In this document: positions 51,343-62,880 of the stretch, piece after piece | Layout of the letters: every line of letters starts with the position of its first letter | Numbering within the stretch: the first letter of the stretch is position 1 | Notes under the pieces: model-generated | The model's database searches: none | Told to the model about the DNA's origin: nothing | Seen by the model: only the letters and a program-made list of their open reading frames with translations | Made by a program: the position numbers and the translations under genes | Source: Watersipora subatra | Lineage: Eukaryota > Bryozoa > Gymnolaemata > Cheilostomatida > Watersiporidae | DNA length: 64,000 nt | Reading direction: 5' to 3' | Assembly (NCBI RefSeq): GCF_963576615.1 | Contig: NC_088714.1 | Span: 64,116,667-64,180,666 of the forward strand

Positions 51343-52247
51343 GACATTATCACCTAATGAAAGGAAACTTATATCTGTTCGAAACAGATCTGTAGGCCTA
51401 ATGATTAACTACCAGTTAAGTACTATTTATATACATAATACTATATATATTTATATATGTTACCTAGTCCCAAGTGTTTCTAGGCAAAATTTTATCAGAG
51501 GTTCTCAAATCTGCGGTAGTGTAGGTGTACATATGTTCCTAGCGAAATTATGTTGCTTATCAGTACGACCCTCCAGTTGAGATCATTCAAAAAAATAATT
51601 AGCAAACCTTTGTATTTTGATCTGCCCTGATCAGAGTGAAAAATCAACTCAGTAAAGAGGGAATATCTATTTTTATTTATGATACTTTTAATATGTATCT
51701 ATTTTGAACTTGGCTCATTTCACACTATTGAACAAATATACAATAATTATAATAATAAATCATATAGATTTACATATATAGTAAGTATATATAAATATTT
51801 TTGCCGCTTAATAGAAGGAACTTATGATAAAGAATACAAAGAAACTTTCTTAATAAAATAATCAAAATAAAACTCATTTTTGTTAGTTTATAATCTCTAA
51901 AAGCCGGTTTTGAACATTTGTGTTGTTGTGGGTTACATTAATAGCAATATATATATGCTTCAAAAATATCCTTTTAATTATATAACTTGTGCTTAATGTA
52001 AGCTCGAACTTTTTCATCTTTTTAAATATAATTATATTCAGTCTGAAGCACCATATACAGCGAGTTAGCTTACCTAGAGTTCAACAGAAAGAAAATACGG
52101 TAGATGTATTGTTATTTACTGATACAACACCATAGGTCGAGCTGAGGAAAGAGGCCTGTCACTCACTGTTTGTGGAGTCGGAGAGGCTCACTTGTCCAGC
52201 ACTGTTCCGGTTGACTGCTTATCAAACTACTATTCTCATAAAATTAA
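50260..52247. other. Intergenic DNA between arginase and the receptor gene
   Basis: AT-rich. Holds TATATACATGTA-type runs at 51000-51160, a perfect hairpin at 51165-51221 and a (TA)n microsatellite at about 51288-51340. No gene recognised; the receptor promoter must lie toward the right end. Confidence 0.5.
51165..51221. repeat. Perfect 25-bp inverted repeat with 7-base loop
   Basis: AAATTGAGTAAAAGTTACCA plus AAATG is followed by the loop CTTTAAC and the exact complement. All 25 pairs match. It stands alone between AT microsatellites and is not part of a recognised transposon. It could be a transcribed hairpin or a collapsed palindromic element. Confidence 0.9.
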
Positions 52248-52283
52248 TTGAAATTACATAGGCCTATCACTTCTGGCTTCGTG

Positions 52284-55200
52284 ATGAATCGAACAGGACA
52301 TTTTACTGGAGAGGATATACCTTATTATACAACCTCACTTACCGCGGCTTTCTTCATTTGTGTGACTATAGTAGGAGTATTCCTAAACTTACTTACAGTT
52401 CTAACTGTAGCGTTTGGACAGAAAATAGGCAAGGGAGTACGAATCCAACTTATTAACTTAGCCATAGCTGATATGGTGATGGCTGCCTTCTTTCCGACGG
52501 CCATGATGACAGACAATATCTTATACCCACCTTTCCGAGGAACTGTTACGTGGTGCGCTGGATCAATCTGTATATCTCTGACAGCTGCCCAAGCGAGCAT
52601 CTACAGCACGGCTGCTATAGGTCTTGAAAGGGCCATCATAGTATTTTTCCCTTTTCAGTCTTCCCGATACGGTAAAAGAGAAAAATGCACAGTCATCGCA
52701 CTGATCTGGATACTCTCTGCTGCCCCGATTATGCTGACGGTGTCTAGCAGCGAGTTGTTAACCCATCCTAATGGACACATTTATTGTGAAATTGGGTACA
52801 TCATAAACCAACCATATTTCCAATGGTTGGTAACAATGCAGTACTTTGTACCAACATTTATCACTGTTATTTCATACACACTCATAATTGTAAAGCTCTG
52901 TATGAGAAAGAATGATGACACCGTCTCCAATCACCTCTCTAATACTCACGGCAAGGCAATCTCTAGGGTAACTATTTTGCTTTTCATTGGTTTTTGGCGA
53001 TCATTGCTGCTTCTCATTCTTGTTCAGTGTAAAGGGAGCTGTAATCGTAAATCTCTTGCTATATTGTTATGCCGTACATGCCAATCAAATCTTCACATAT
53101 AACCGCAAAACAAGCAGTTGGTTTAATGCGCTTGGTTTTGCATTTAGTGCAGAGCAAAGTAGCAATACTCACTCTACGTTATATAGTGAAATATGAATTA
53201 CTGTTATGTTATCCTTATCATTGTATTACATCTCTACCTAGTATGATAACACAAGCACTATTGTGGTATAACTCTACCTAGTATGATATCACATGTAATA
53301 TTGTATTACATCTCTACCTAGAATGATATCACATGTAATATTGTATTACATCTTTACCTAGTATGATAACACAAGCAATATTGTAGTATAACTCTACCTA
53401 GTATGGTATCACATGCAATATTGTAACAAAACTCTACCTAGTATGGTATCACATGTAATATTGTATTACATCTCTACCTAGTATGATATCACATGTAATA
53501 TTGTATTACATCTCTACCTAGTATGATATCACATGTAATATTGTATTACATCTTTACCTAGTATGATATCACATGTAATATTGTAGTACAACTCTACCTA
53601 GTATGATATCGCATGCAATGTTGTAGTACAGCTCTACCTAGTAAGATATCACATGTAATATTGTAGTATAGTTTTACCTAGCTTGATATCACATGTAACA
53701 TTTTAGTACATATTGCATAACTCTGTCTGATATAAAGCTATGTACTGTGCTGAAGTAATGCAAAATGTTTCTGCTGTGAGTAAACCACAAACCAAACATC
53801 CAGGAATATCATTTATTTTTCTTTCTCTGGCTTTATACTCTTAGCTTGTTGTGACTTTTAAAAGATTATGTCAACAAAATCAATGAGTCGATTTATAAAA
53901 CATGTTGACATAAATGTTTTTTAAGTTTGCTACCTATTGTCTCCACAACATACAGATAGTTTTACAAGACTTTGTCAAAAACTTTTAGGATTCATCTTAT
54001 AAAAAGACTGCATAATGTTTTACGGCCAAGTTCATGCCAATTAGCAACTAAACAACATTCAGCCTAATATAACAGTCTATTCTACAAACATTTTGCAGAA
54101 GCTAGTTTTTTTTTTCGATAAACCAATTTTACATATGGACAAAGAGATAAGTATTTTTCACTTCTCTGAGTTTCTAAAGCCTTGGATATGGTGAAACAAT
54201 GGTGACTAAACTCAAACAAGAGTACAAATATTTCTCAAGATATTGTAAAGACATTCTAGGATAACAACATGTCACACTCTTCGTTTGATTATAGAAACAC
54301 CATCACAAGCATGTAATAGTGTTGATTCATGGAAAGGATTGTCATTCATACTAATGAGAAACTGAAAGTAATTCTTCATAAATAATATCCACGTTATAAA
54401 AGAGGTTGGCTTACGTCATGACCCTGGAGTCATGTGACCAGCCTCTTGTGACAGCTTGTCAAAAAAGATTCTAAAGACTCCATGGAAGAATTAACACCAG
54501 CTTAATAAAATAAAAATTAAGAGCATGTCAACTTTATTTATAAGTTTTAAGTCACCTGATCAGCTTATTTAGTGTGAAAATTATGAAAGTTGCGAGCTTC
54601 GGTCCATTTAATGTTCAAACCAGACGATTCAAAACCAGACCAACCAGACGCAGCTGTATGTTCAGAAAAATGAAAAGTTTACGAGGTAAAAAGTTAAAAC
54701 ATCTCAAAAGCATGAAATGAGTTTAACTGTTTTTTTTAAATAGTTTTAAGCCAGTGTCTAAAAGCATACAGAAATAATATTTTTCACCAAAATTTAAGTA
54801 CGCCAGTTTTTATTATAATAGATAATTACATTATTGGAACCTTGAGATGCCTAATTCACTAGATATGTCTTACAGGTATGTGGCCTCATTCTAAATCACC
54901 TTTGAAGTACAAAAGGAATTTAGCTATTTTTAAAAGGATGACGGTAGACATAAAGCATAAATCTAAAGACATATTGCTAGATGTAGAGGAAATAGCATTG
55001 TCAAATAGACTGGTATTCCACCTCATTTGTCTCCAAGAGAAAATTAAATTTGTTGTTACGTTAGTCAATAATTCATCAGATTTTGCTAAAGTCTTCGACG
55101 AAAAAAATGTTGTTGCCAAAACGCAGTGTGAACTTTCACTCGCAGCAAATAGTAAATAAACAAATAGAAAAACAAACAAAAAAATTTTTTCAGCATCAAC

Positions 55201-56278
55201 TTAACCATTCCAATACACCAATACTTCTGCTCTGTGTTGCATGCGCCAACCGCTAATCAGATTGGCAAATGCATTTACACGATTAAGATTATTGTCAACT
55301 AACAGGGTAGGTCGGTTGATTTGGTCTTTTGTGAAGGGAATTGACTGTCACAAATTTCAACAGAAAACTGATCGAGTTTTGTATTAGAATCACTACTGTG
55401 TCGACTAAAATGTTGGAAAAAATAGCCAAACTGCATTTTAAACTTGATTACTTTGCAAATGTCTGCTGGGTTGTGACGGTCAATCAGAGAAGATTGAGTG
55501 CAAGTCCATTTTCTTATGCCAGCATGCATGTATGTATAACTTTTTGTAAGCATTGGTAATCACTCACAAAATGATCTTTTTCATTCCAAGAGAATACAAA
55601 AATAAAAAGACAAAAATCAGGAATTATCGAGTGAGTTGAACAAACGTGGTTTAAAAGTTTGTAATCCAATAGTATTGCGGAGGAGTCTGGGTAGTGAATT
55701 GAAGGTTGTAGTAACAGAAAGTTTATAATCTAAAACATAAACTAAAACATACAATGCTGGATGTACTTATAACTGATAGGAGTGATGAGCTATTCGCATC
55801 TGTTCATATCAATCTACAGAGTAGATCAGCTGATCAGGTGATTTCTGGAGCAATTGTCAGCCACAGAAATCAGCTAATTACAGACTAACAGCTAGTCTAA
55901 GTCTAGAACGATGTACCTAGATGAAGGCCGGTACAAACCAGTTCAACCAGGAGCCTGTGCAGTCCAATGCTTATTCTTGGTTTTTATTTTTAGTTGCAGA
56001 TAATGCTGGTGGTAGATGCATTTCTCACACTTGTCGCTTGGCTTCCACAGAATCTCTACTTTACCATATTTACCAACTATGAAGCAGGATTCTCTGAGTT
56101 TACAACGCAAACGTTTGTCCTCGACGCGTGTTTTGCAGCCCTCATCTCTACCAATACCTTCTCCACCCCGATCGTTTACTTTATATTTAACAAATATTTC
56201 CGAGTGAGTAAAAATTTATTTAATATTTGGCATAATTTAGAAAAAAAAGATTCCTGTTTGAATTTAAATTATTGCTAA
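52284..56278 (+). CDS. Class A (rhodopsin-like) GPCR, probable peptide receptor
   Basis: Two coding exons, 52284-52967 and 56000-56278 (684 + 279 bases, 320 aa), joined in phase 0 between intracellular loop 3 and TM6. Acceptor TTGCAG is used here; TTTTTAG six bases earlier would also keep frame. Seven membrane segments are visible. Seen: N-glycosylation site NRT at residue 2, N35 (TM1), LAIAD with D63 (TM2), C91 and C168 for the extracellular disulfide, W142 (TM4), P190 and Y198 (TM5). The signature motifs are altered: ERA (115-117) for DRY, AWLP (241-244) for CWxP, TPIVY (284-288) for NPxxY. A helix 8-like NKYFRVSKNLF follows. It should signal through G proteins at the plasma membrane. The ligand cannot be told; short loops and TM3 style fit neuropeptide-type receptors. 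The ATG at 52284 starts the first in-frame methionine with a sensible N-terminus. Confidence 0.85.
53231..53711. repeat. 40-bp minisatellite in the GPCR intron
   Basis: About 12 copies of a 40-bp unit, CTCTACCTAGTATGATATCA and CATGTAATATTGTATTACAT. Variation is concentrated at the ACATGTAAT/ACAAGCAAT and TATTACAT/TAGTATAA positions. Confidence 0.95.
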
Positions 56279-57810
56279 TATTATAGTAACATATATATAA
56301 TACGTATATATAAATATGTATATTACCTATATATATTCTATATATATTGTATACTTTATATAAAATTTATTATATATTATGGTATATAAATACTGTAGTA
56401 GGCTATGTATATTACATATAATATATATTTATAAAGTTTAAAAACAGATATCAAAGCAAGTACTCAATACTGAGAGTTAACGCTAAAATATGAAAATATA
56501 TAAAACTGTTTTATTTGTTTTCAGGAAGACATGCTTTGGTTTGTTCATTGCTGATCATGAGAAGTGTTCTCTTTCAATTTATAAGAAGTTGCAGTAGTCC
56601 TTGCAATCAAATGCCCAGTTTAGTGTTGCTGGACTGCCGCTAGCCAGGTCAGATAATATAGACTTTGGAGCCATAAAATGCAAGTCTAGAAAATGCTTTT
56701 AAAGAACAAGGGATTCCTTGATGACAATTTGGATGCACCATGATAACCATAAGAAGGACGCTATTAAAATATCGTATTATACAACAACCCGATGTAAAAA
56801 AGAGGCTATGCAATTACATGCCATGGTTGACAACGCATTTTCTGGTATCATAGTGTCTGGCAAATGTTTTTGTACAAATAACATCATCTTTCAAATAATG
56901 CGTGAATTATTCTAGGCATTAATTAATAATAAAAATCAGGCTTCAAGGCTTCATTTGTCTGATGGTACTCTATTAATAAAAACACAGTAACAGGATGTTA
57001 AAAACAACACAGATTTACAAATTAATTTAATTATATAAATTATAATTAATTGTAAATTAATTTATTTAGTTTATAAAGCTCATATCTATCAATCTACTTT
57101 AACGTATTAAAAGGTATTAGAATATAGTAAAGTGTATTTGTGTCGTATAATATACTCGCATCAAGAACCAGATTGTCTACTTAACAGATGGACGCAAAGA
57201 TGCTTCTTCAGAGCGTTAGATGCACTAAACCACCACCAACCCAGTCTACAATACCTTCCAGTGGCTCTAAAGGAGTTAATATCAATGTTTAGTTTACTAT
57301 CAATACTGTTTTATTAAAATTTGCTGTAATATATTTGCTCTACATAGTTTTCAGTTTTTAAAGCTATTTAAGGTTCTCTTTTGTGGTGTTTCTTAAAGAG
57401 GCCAACATTTGTATAATCAAATTTATTTAAAATAGTTGTTTTTTTCACTGCTATGTATTTATTTTTTAATAAACTATTTATATTTTGTAATACGTAATTT
57501 TGAGAAAAACAAAAAGTTCAATCTGTAAGTTAATTTACTCTTCTGTACATGTATCTCTTGTAAATATTAAAATAAACACTGTAAGAACTATATAAATACA
57601 CTAGCTGGTTGTACATTACCAAAGTTTATATGCTGGCAAATTTTGTATGTTTGTTTAATCGTGAGACTAGAATAATTATTATATTATCATAATTACATAA
57701 TTATTGTTACTAGTCCTCTGAACAGGCCCCCATGCTGTGAGGGCCCGTCAAGCGTGCCAATAAAGCACAGAAAGTAACTACATACACAATAACCCTGCAA
57801 CAGTTGAAAG
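56279..57810. other. Downstream of the receptor gene, nothing recognised
   Basis: AT-rich with dense TATATA/ATATAAA tracts at 56285-56440, then unannotatable sequence. AATAAAA motifs near 56928 and 56973 could end the receptor transcript, but none is clearly better than the others. Confidence 0.4.
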
Positions 57811-57814
57811 TGAC

Positions 57815-57975
57815 TGATTGGTGTGTTAGAGTAGTGTGCTGGAAGGAAAGTTGAATATTACAGGTGCAAATCCTTTTTAAAGCAATCTTTTTTCGCAGCT
57901 TCCAAGTTTGGCGTCAGACGGACAGACACGGCTCTAATGACAGTAGAGAAGAAAATAGTAAAGATTGTCTGATAC
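57815..57975 (+). mobile_element. tRNA-derived SINE, second copy
   Basis: Head with GTGTGTTAGAGTAGTG (A-box-like) and ACAGGTGCAAATCCT (B-box-like). The tail CAGACACGGCTCT...TAAAGATTGTCT is shared with the SINE at 39982-40130. Diverged from that copy. Confidence 0.55.
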
Positions 57976-58414
57976 ACATCATAGGATGTCAGAATAACAG
58001 AAAAGAATAAGTTACGGACTTACGGTTTCAAAACTGGGAGTTCAGACCCAATCATTACCTTTTATGATGGCAAAGTTCATATTTACATCCAGCCAATTGC
58101 ACACACTGACAAAAATTTCCCTCTTAGTGTTAAATTATTAAGACTTCCAACTCAACTTCAACTAAATACATAAAGGGTGTAGGCTAGCGAGATAATCAGG
58201 CTGAGACATACTGCTTAGCATCGTCAACCTAAAGCCTGGTTCCCATATCGATTGCAAGACCCCGGTGGCCATGTTGCGCGCAAAAACACTTGCGCCACTA
58301 GACTCAGTGGCATTGTCAACCTAAGCTGCACCGCAATCTCAACAAATAACAACTCACCAACTTAAATTGATGCAGTTTGAATGTCAGGCTTTCCATACCA
58401 AACCAATTACCATA

Positions 58415-59195
58415 AAACCTCTAATAGAACGCCACTATAGGAGAATTGTTGAACGATACAGCGCCACCCTTTAATTGAACGCCGCATTTATTCGACTGCC
58501 ACTTTGACATTCTTTGATCTTCACGAACCCCTAATGAAAAGTGACCAGTAGAAAAGTGTTCACAAAACCGTACTAGTATTGATTGGGTTAAATCAATAAC
58601 AATTAATGGTAAAGTGCCTGAGAAGATCGATTGCCACAATCATCAGAACTGCACTCTGATTTGAAGTCACTAAGTTGTAAATCTGATCTTTTGTTTTTAG
58701 ATCTGTTCATAATTTGGTCTATAATCTGACTTGATGATTTAGAAGCGTTTTAATGAACATACGGTTAGCATACTTTTTAGGAACAGCATTTATTATGCCG
58801 TAACGAAGTCCGTTTTCCAATTCCAAAACTTAAAGGTTTTTTCTTTAAAATTTTGGAATCGGCATCGTCGAAATAGTTAATAACTGTTTCTGGCTGTTTT
58901 ACTCAGTCGTCCCTTGTTTAACTCGATCTGGTACTGCAGTGTGTATGAAGAACGTTTTAGCAAAAATGCTGAGGCCGACAGCATTAATGTCACTCAGCTT
59001 GAAGGAGAGTGCACAATATAGATGATATTAGCATCGCTTCATTCATAAAAGATTTAGATTTATCCTCTCAACATTCTGATGAGCTAGTAAAAAAATACAG
59101 CACCACCCTCTATTTGAACGCCACCTATTATAAACACCACTATAGGGGAAGGGTGGCAAAGTACAGTGCTATGGCGTTTACCTAAATAGAGGTTT
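58415..59195. mobile_element. Mariner/pogo-like non-autonomous element, 781 bp
   Basis: Left end AAACCTCTAATAGAACGCCA, right end complement AAACCTCTATTTAGGTAAAC, with TA outside both ends. Both subterminal regions carry GAACGCC and ACAGC(G/A)CCACCCT motifs. A partial copy lies at 27588-27683. No transposase frame. Confidence 0.75.
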
Positions 59196-59234
59196 TAAAG
59201 AGAACATTGTTTAGGCATTTGCTTCACACGCTCG

Positions 59235-60150
59235 AGTTTATAAGAGTTCAGCGGGGGCTACTATTATTATTGCATTTTTCCTCTGGAGAATGCTTAAGCT
59301 TGAATATGATTGATAATTTATTCCTTTCAAAATCCGGCAGAACAAATGATGAAGACTTATCCAGGGTGAGTTCTGATAATCTCCTTATAAGCCTCTACAA
59401 GTCACATTCACGAGGTTAAAAAGGAAGAACAAGAAATACAGATAATATTTATTTTTATTCTCAACTCCTTATTATAAATTTTTTCTGCACTTTAACCACG
59501 GTAACCAAGCTTTGACACAATTCTCTGTTATTACTTTTTAAGCTATTTCGAGGTTGTCATAAGTAAGAAGGCAATAATAACAGATTTAAAAATAATAATA
59601 AAAAGCATTTAATAACAGTTTTAAAAAAGCGTTTCAAACACAGAAACTGTGTACTTTACTAAATATATATGTACCTAGCAGATCGTAATTACTACATTAT
59701 GGCTTGATAGATAAATAACTTAGTTTTAACTAAAAACATCTTAATCAAGTAATATATAACAATTCACAAACTAAAGTTCCATCAAGTTCAAAGTTTCATC
59801 AGACGCTGGGATACAAAACCAATTAATTATTTTCAAGTTCTTTTTTCTCTTTTCCTGTCATTCTCTTGTGGGTGGATTATCTCGACTGATTATATGAACA
59901 AATGTAGCTACATAAAACATTTTTACGCATTTGCTGTACATCCTTGAGGTTAAGAAGGTATAGCAGGGGCTGTGGTTACAGCATTCCTTTGGAGAATGCC
60001 AATGCATAAATATGATTACTAATTTAGTCCTTTTCAAAATTTGGCTAAAAATAGATGAAGCCTTATTTAGAGTGGTTACTGATAATCTCCATCTAATCTG
60101 CAACCAGTCATGTTTACAAGGCTAATAAGGAAAGACAAGAAATTCCAGTG
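59235..60150. repeat. Pair of diverged direct repeats (about 200 bp each)
   Basis: Copies at about 59235-59440 and 59950-60150 share GGGGCTACTATTATTATTGC / GGGGCTGTGGTTACAGCATT. They also share CTCTGGAGAATGC / CTTTGGAGAATGC, TGATAATCTCC, and the ending AGGAAGAACAAGAAATAC / AGGAAAGACAAGAAATTC. Neither has a recognised product; the unit could be an unnamed interspersed element. Confidence 0.7.
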
Positions 60151-60809
60151 ATAGTTTTCATAATATTTTAGAAAAATCCTGAAGGTACGCTACTTAGATT
60201 AATGTACAAATAGTAACATTCAAATGCAATGTGAGATTACTAAAATGGAGGCATTCCTAAAGCCTGAGCACACACACTGATGAAATGAACAGGTTATGTT
60301 ATTAATTTGAAAGGTTCCTAAATAGCACTTTGACAGAAGACTAAAGAAAGGGTCGACAGAAACAAAAAAGGCAGAATCACATTTTAGAATTAGTGTCAAG
60401 CAAAATGTGATGCAACAGTTTTTTACCACAACTCTATATGGAGAGCTCGTTTTCATTAGAGAGTAGAGAAGAAAGGATCGACTTACTCATCTAAAAGAGA
60501 CTTTTAGAGGAGTAAGTAAGGATGCAGCAATGCAAAGAGCTGAGAATTGCTCAGAGACTGCAATGAGTTTTTAGTACAGATGACATGGGGACTCAAACGC
60601 ACCGTTGTCTAAACAATATAAAAGTCATAAATTGGAATATACAATGCATCTTTGAAAATAGATTGTAAAAAAAGATAATTTTGAGACAGCTGACGCAGAA
60701 GTGCAACAGCCTGTCACAAACTTTTGGTTATTAACTTGAGCCTGTTCGCTACTCACCTCTCCATTGTGTCTTTCAGTTTTTTATGTATTCCGTCCATTTT
60801 TTCCTAGTG

Positions 60810-61560
60810 GGCAAAAAGTATGCCCATCTTCTTAATGAGCCAATGGCAGACATCATAAATACTATTCTCCAAGAAGGTATATTTCCAGAGTTTTGAAAAA
60901 AAAGCTGAAGCGAGGTTAGTAAATAAAGTGAAATCGCCACTGAGCTTCAAACAGTTAAGATCCACATCTCTTCTTTTCCATTTTGGAAAGATTGCTGAAA
61001 CTGATATCTCCCAGCTCATTGTAGAAGGTCTTCCTAAACTAGATAACCAACTTGCTTATACCATGAACCTTAACACTACAGATGCTATAGTCAAGTTCAC
61101 ATCTGATATATGCTATGATATTGATAAAGAAGACAGATTGGCGATACAAGCTTCGTTGTTAGATTTCAGCAAGGCATCTGATAAGATGTTCCTTCATGTA
61201 GCTGTTGACAAATTGCTCCCGCTTGTTACCAAACCATTCCTGGGGAAGATTGTAAAAAGTTTTTTCACAGACCATATGCAAAGAGTAAAATATGGAGGCT
61301 TTACCTCATCATACACACACTGCAGGATTGGCGTCCCCAAAGAACGACTTTGGACACAAAGAACCACAAAAGACTCAACATAGTCCCTCTTGGAACTATT
61401 CTGGATCCTTGGTAATGAGATGTTTTTGTGCTTGACCTCAAGCCAAGTGTAAAAGGTAAAAGATACAGTATAAAGTATGGTGGTGACTCTTCCTTTATGA
61501 CACTGTAAAACGATATGGAGTGTCAGCCACTGAGTCAACCAAGACTAAATCAATGATATC
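60810..61560 (+). mobile_element. Second broken LINE, reverse transcriptase fragment
   Basis: Plus-strand frames read as a non-LTR reverse transcriptase. HLLNEPMADIINTILQEG and FPEF lead in; then KVKSPLSFKQLRSTSLL, NLNTTDAIVKFTSDIC, LLDFSKASDKM (motif A, normally DFSKAFD), RIGVPKE (motif B, normally GVPQG) and YGGDSS (motif C, normally YADD). Stops and frame changes occur around 60896, 61330-61400 and 61508. Both catalytic motifs B and C are altered. It is a different family from the element at 2160-4757 and lacks both ends. Confidence 0.75.
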
Positions 61561-61942
61561 ATGTACTTGTCAAAACCCACCACAGCATGCGGCAGGTTAC
61601 GCATAAAGTCGGTGTAAACAAAGATTCACCTCTCCGACTATAGCTAAGTCACAGACTATCAATTTTATCCTTAGTAAAACCATATACAGCTCTTCTGTCA
61701 TGATAGAAGATAATCAAAATATTGCAAACAAGGAAATGCAGAATTTAGTGTAATCAGATGATTAAACTTATACATACACATTACAGAAACTGTGTAAAAG
61801 GAGATTTGTATAGCACTAGATATTGAGCCAAGGTGCATCAGAGTTTCTTAGAACTAAATCAGATTAGGAATAACAGCACAACAATAGCTGCAGATGAATA
61901 GTACCGTGATTACATTGTTACTGGCCTTTAAAAAGTACTACT

Positions 61943-62340
61943 TTAGTATTGTATGCCACAAAGATGTACCTTGCAGTTTGATTGTAGGATTTTAGCATAA
62001 TGATGCTGTCGGAGATCATAAACGACTGAATAAGGTTTTTCATCAATGACGCAGTGGTTGGATATGCCATCTGCCATATCCGTAAGGTGTTTCCCAAAGC
62101 ATAACACATCACTGGATCTTACACTACTGATCAAATACACCACACGATGGAGTGGATTTGGCTTTGTATCAATACGAAAGTATTGATCTGCAACTAGTAA
62201 TATCCTGATGACATCGTCTGATGGACGCACCAATCTTCCATCGTATTGTAGCTTGAGTAGAGTATAGAGATGTCGGTACTGGATACTTGACTTAGTGGTT
62301 ACCAGCGACTGACGGCCAATGTCACGACAGCACTTTAGTT
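61943..62340 (-). other. Unrecognised open reading frame
   Basis: A minus-strand frame open for about 130 codons, reading among others LLKLQYDGRLVRPSDDVIRI, LLVADQYFRIDTKPNPLHRV and GKHLTDMADGISNHCVIDEK. Composition looks protein-like and not like the AT-rich surroundings. AAG followed by GTACAT near 61972 could be a splice donor. I do not recognise the family; it may be an exon of a gene to the right or a transposon piece. Confidence 0.4.
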
Positions 62341-62789
62341 AGCTTTTGCACAATGTAGCCAGCTATATAGACTATACTGTTGCCTATAATAGAAATTTGA
62401 CATCTGAAATCATTGAGTTCCACAAACTGATCAACTTCTGGAGTAGCCTGTATGATGAGAATCTCGTTTTGAGCAGTAACATTACCCGTCTTACTAGCAT
62501 CTGATTCTGCACCACATTTGCTGATAAGTTTGCGAAGGTAGCCTTAAACTGAGTAACAATAGGATTATTATTCCAACCACCTAAACAAAAGCATCAATTA
62601 TAACAATTACATAAAATCAACCAAAATTGATGTCTTATTCACATAAACATAGTACCCTTAATATACAACAATACAACTGATAAAATAAACGAAAATAAAA
62701 CAGCTCAAAATGCTACCATATTGCTATGTAAAATGAAAATGTGGCAATTTTCACTGGAAGTCATTCATAACCCATCTTAGGCATAAAGC

Positions 62790-62872
62790 TTAAAGGTTGA
62801 CTTGCAACAAAATTCACATTACCGTTATTTGATTTGAAAAGATTCGCCATGTCTTACTCTGTTGTGTTGTAA
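62790..62872. mobile_element. TTAA-family element fragment (left end)
   Basis: TTAAAGGTTGACTTGCAACA followed by about 70 bases matching the left arm of the copies at 36335 and 37219. It ends abruptly at TGTTGTAAG, where GCAGGGTTGTTAAAAATCAA begins. That new sequence resembles the end of another hAT-type element. Confidence 0.8.
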
Positions 62873-62880
62873 GCAGGGTT

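Noticed and set aside
52968-53196. Continuation of the receptor frame past 52967 and an overlapping frame to 53196
   Set aside because: It does not supply TM6 or TM7 motifs. Splicing at GTAACT to 56000 gives clean TM6, TM7 and helix 8.
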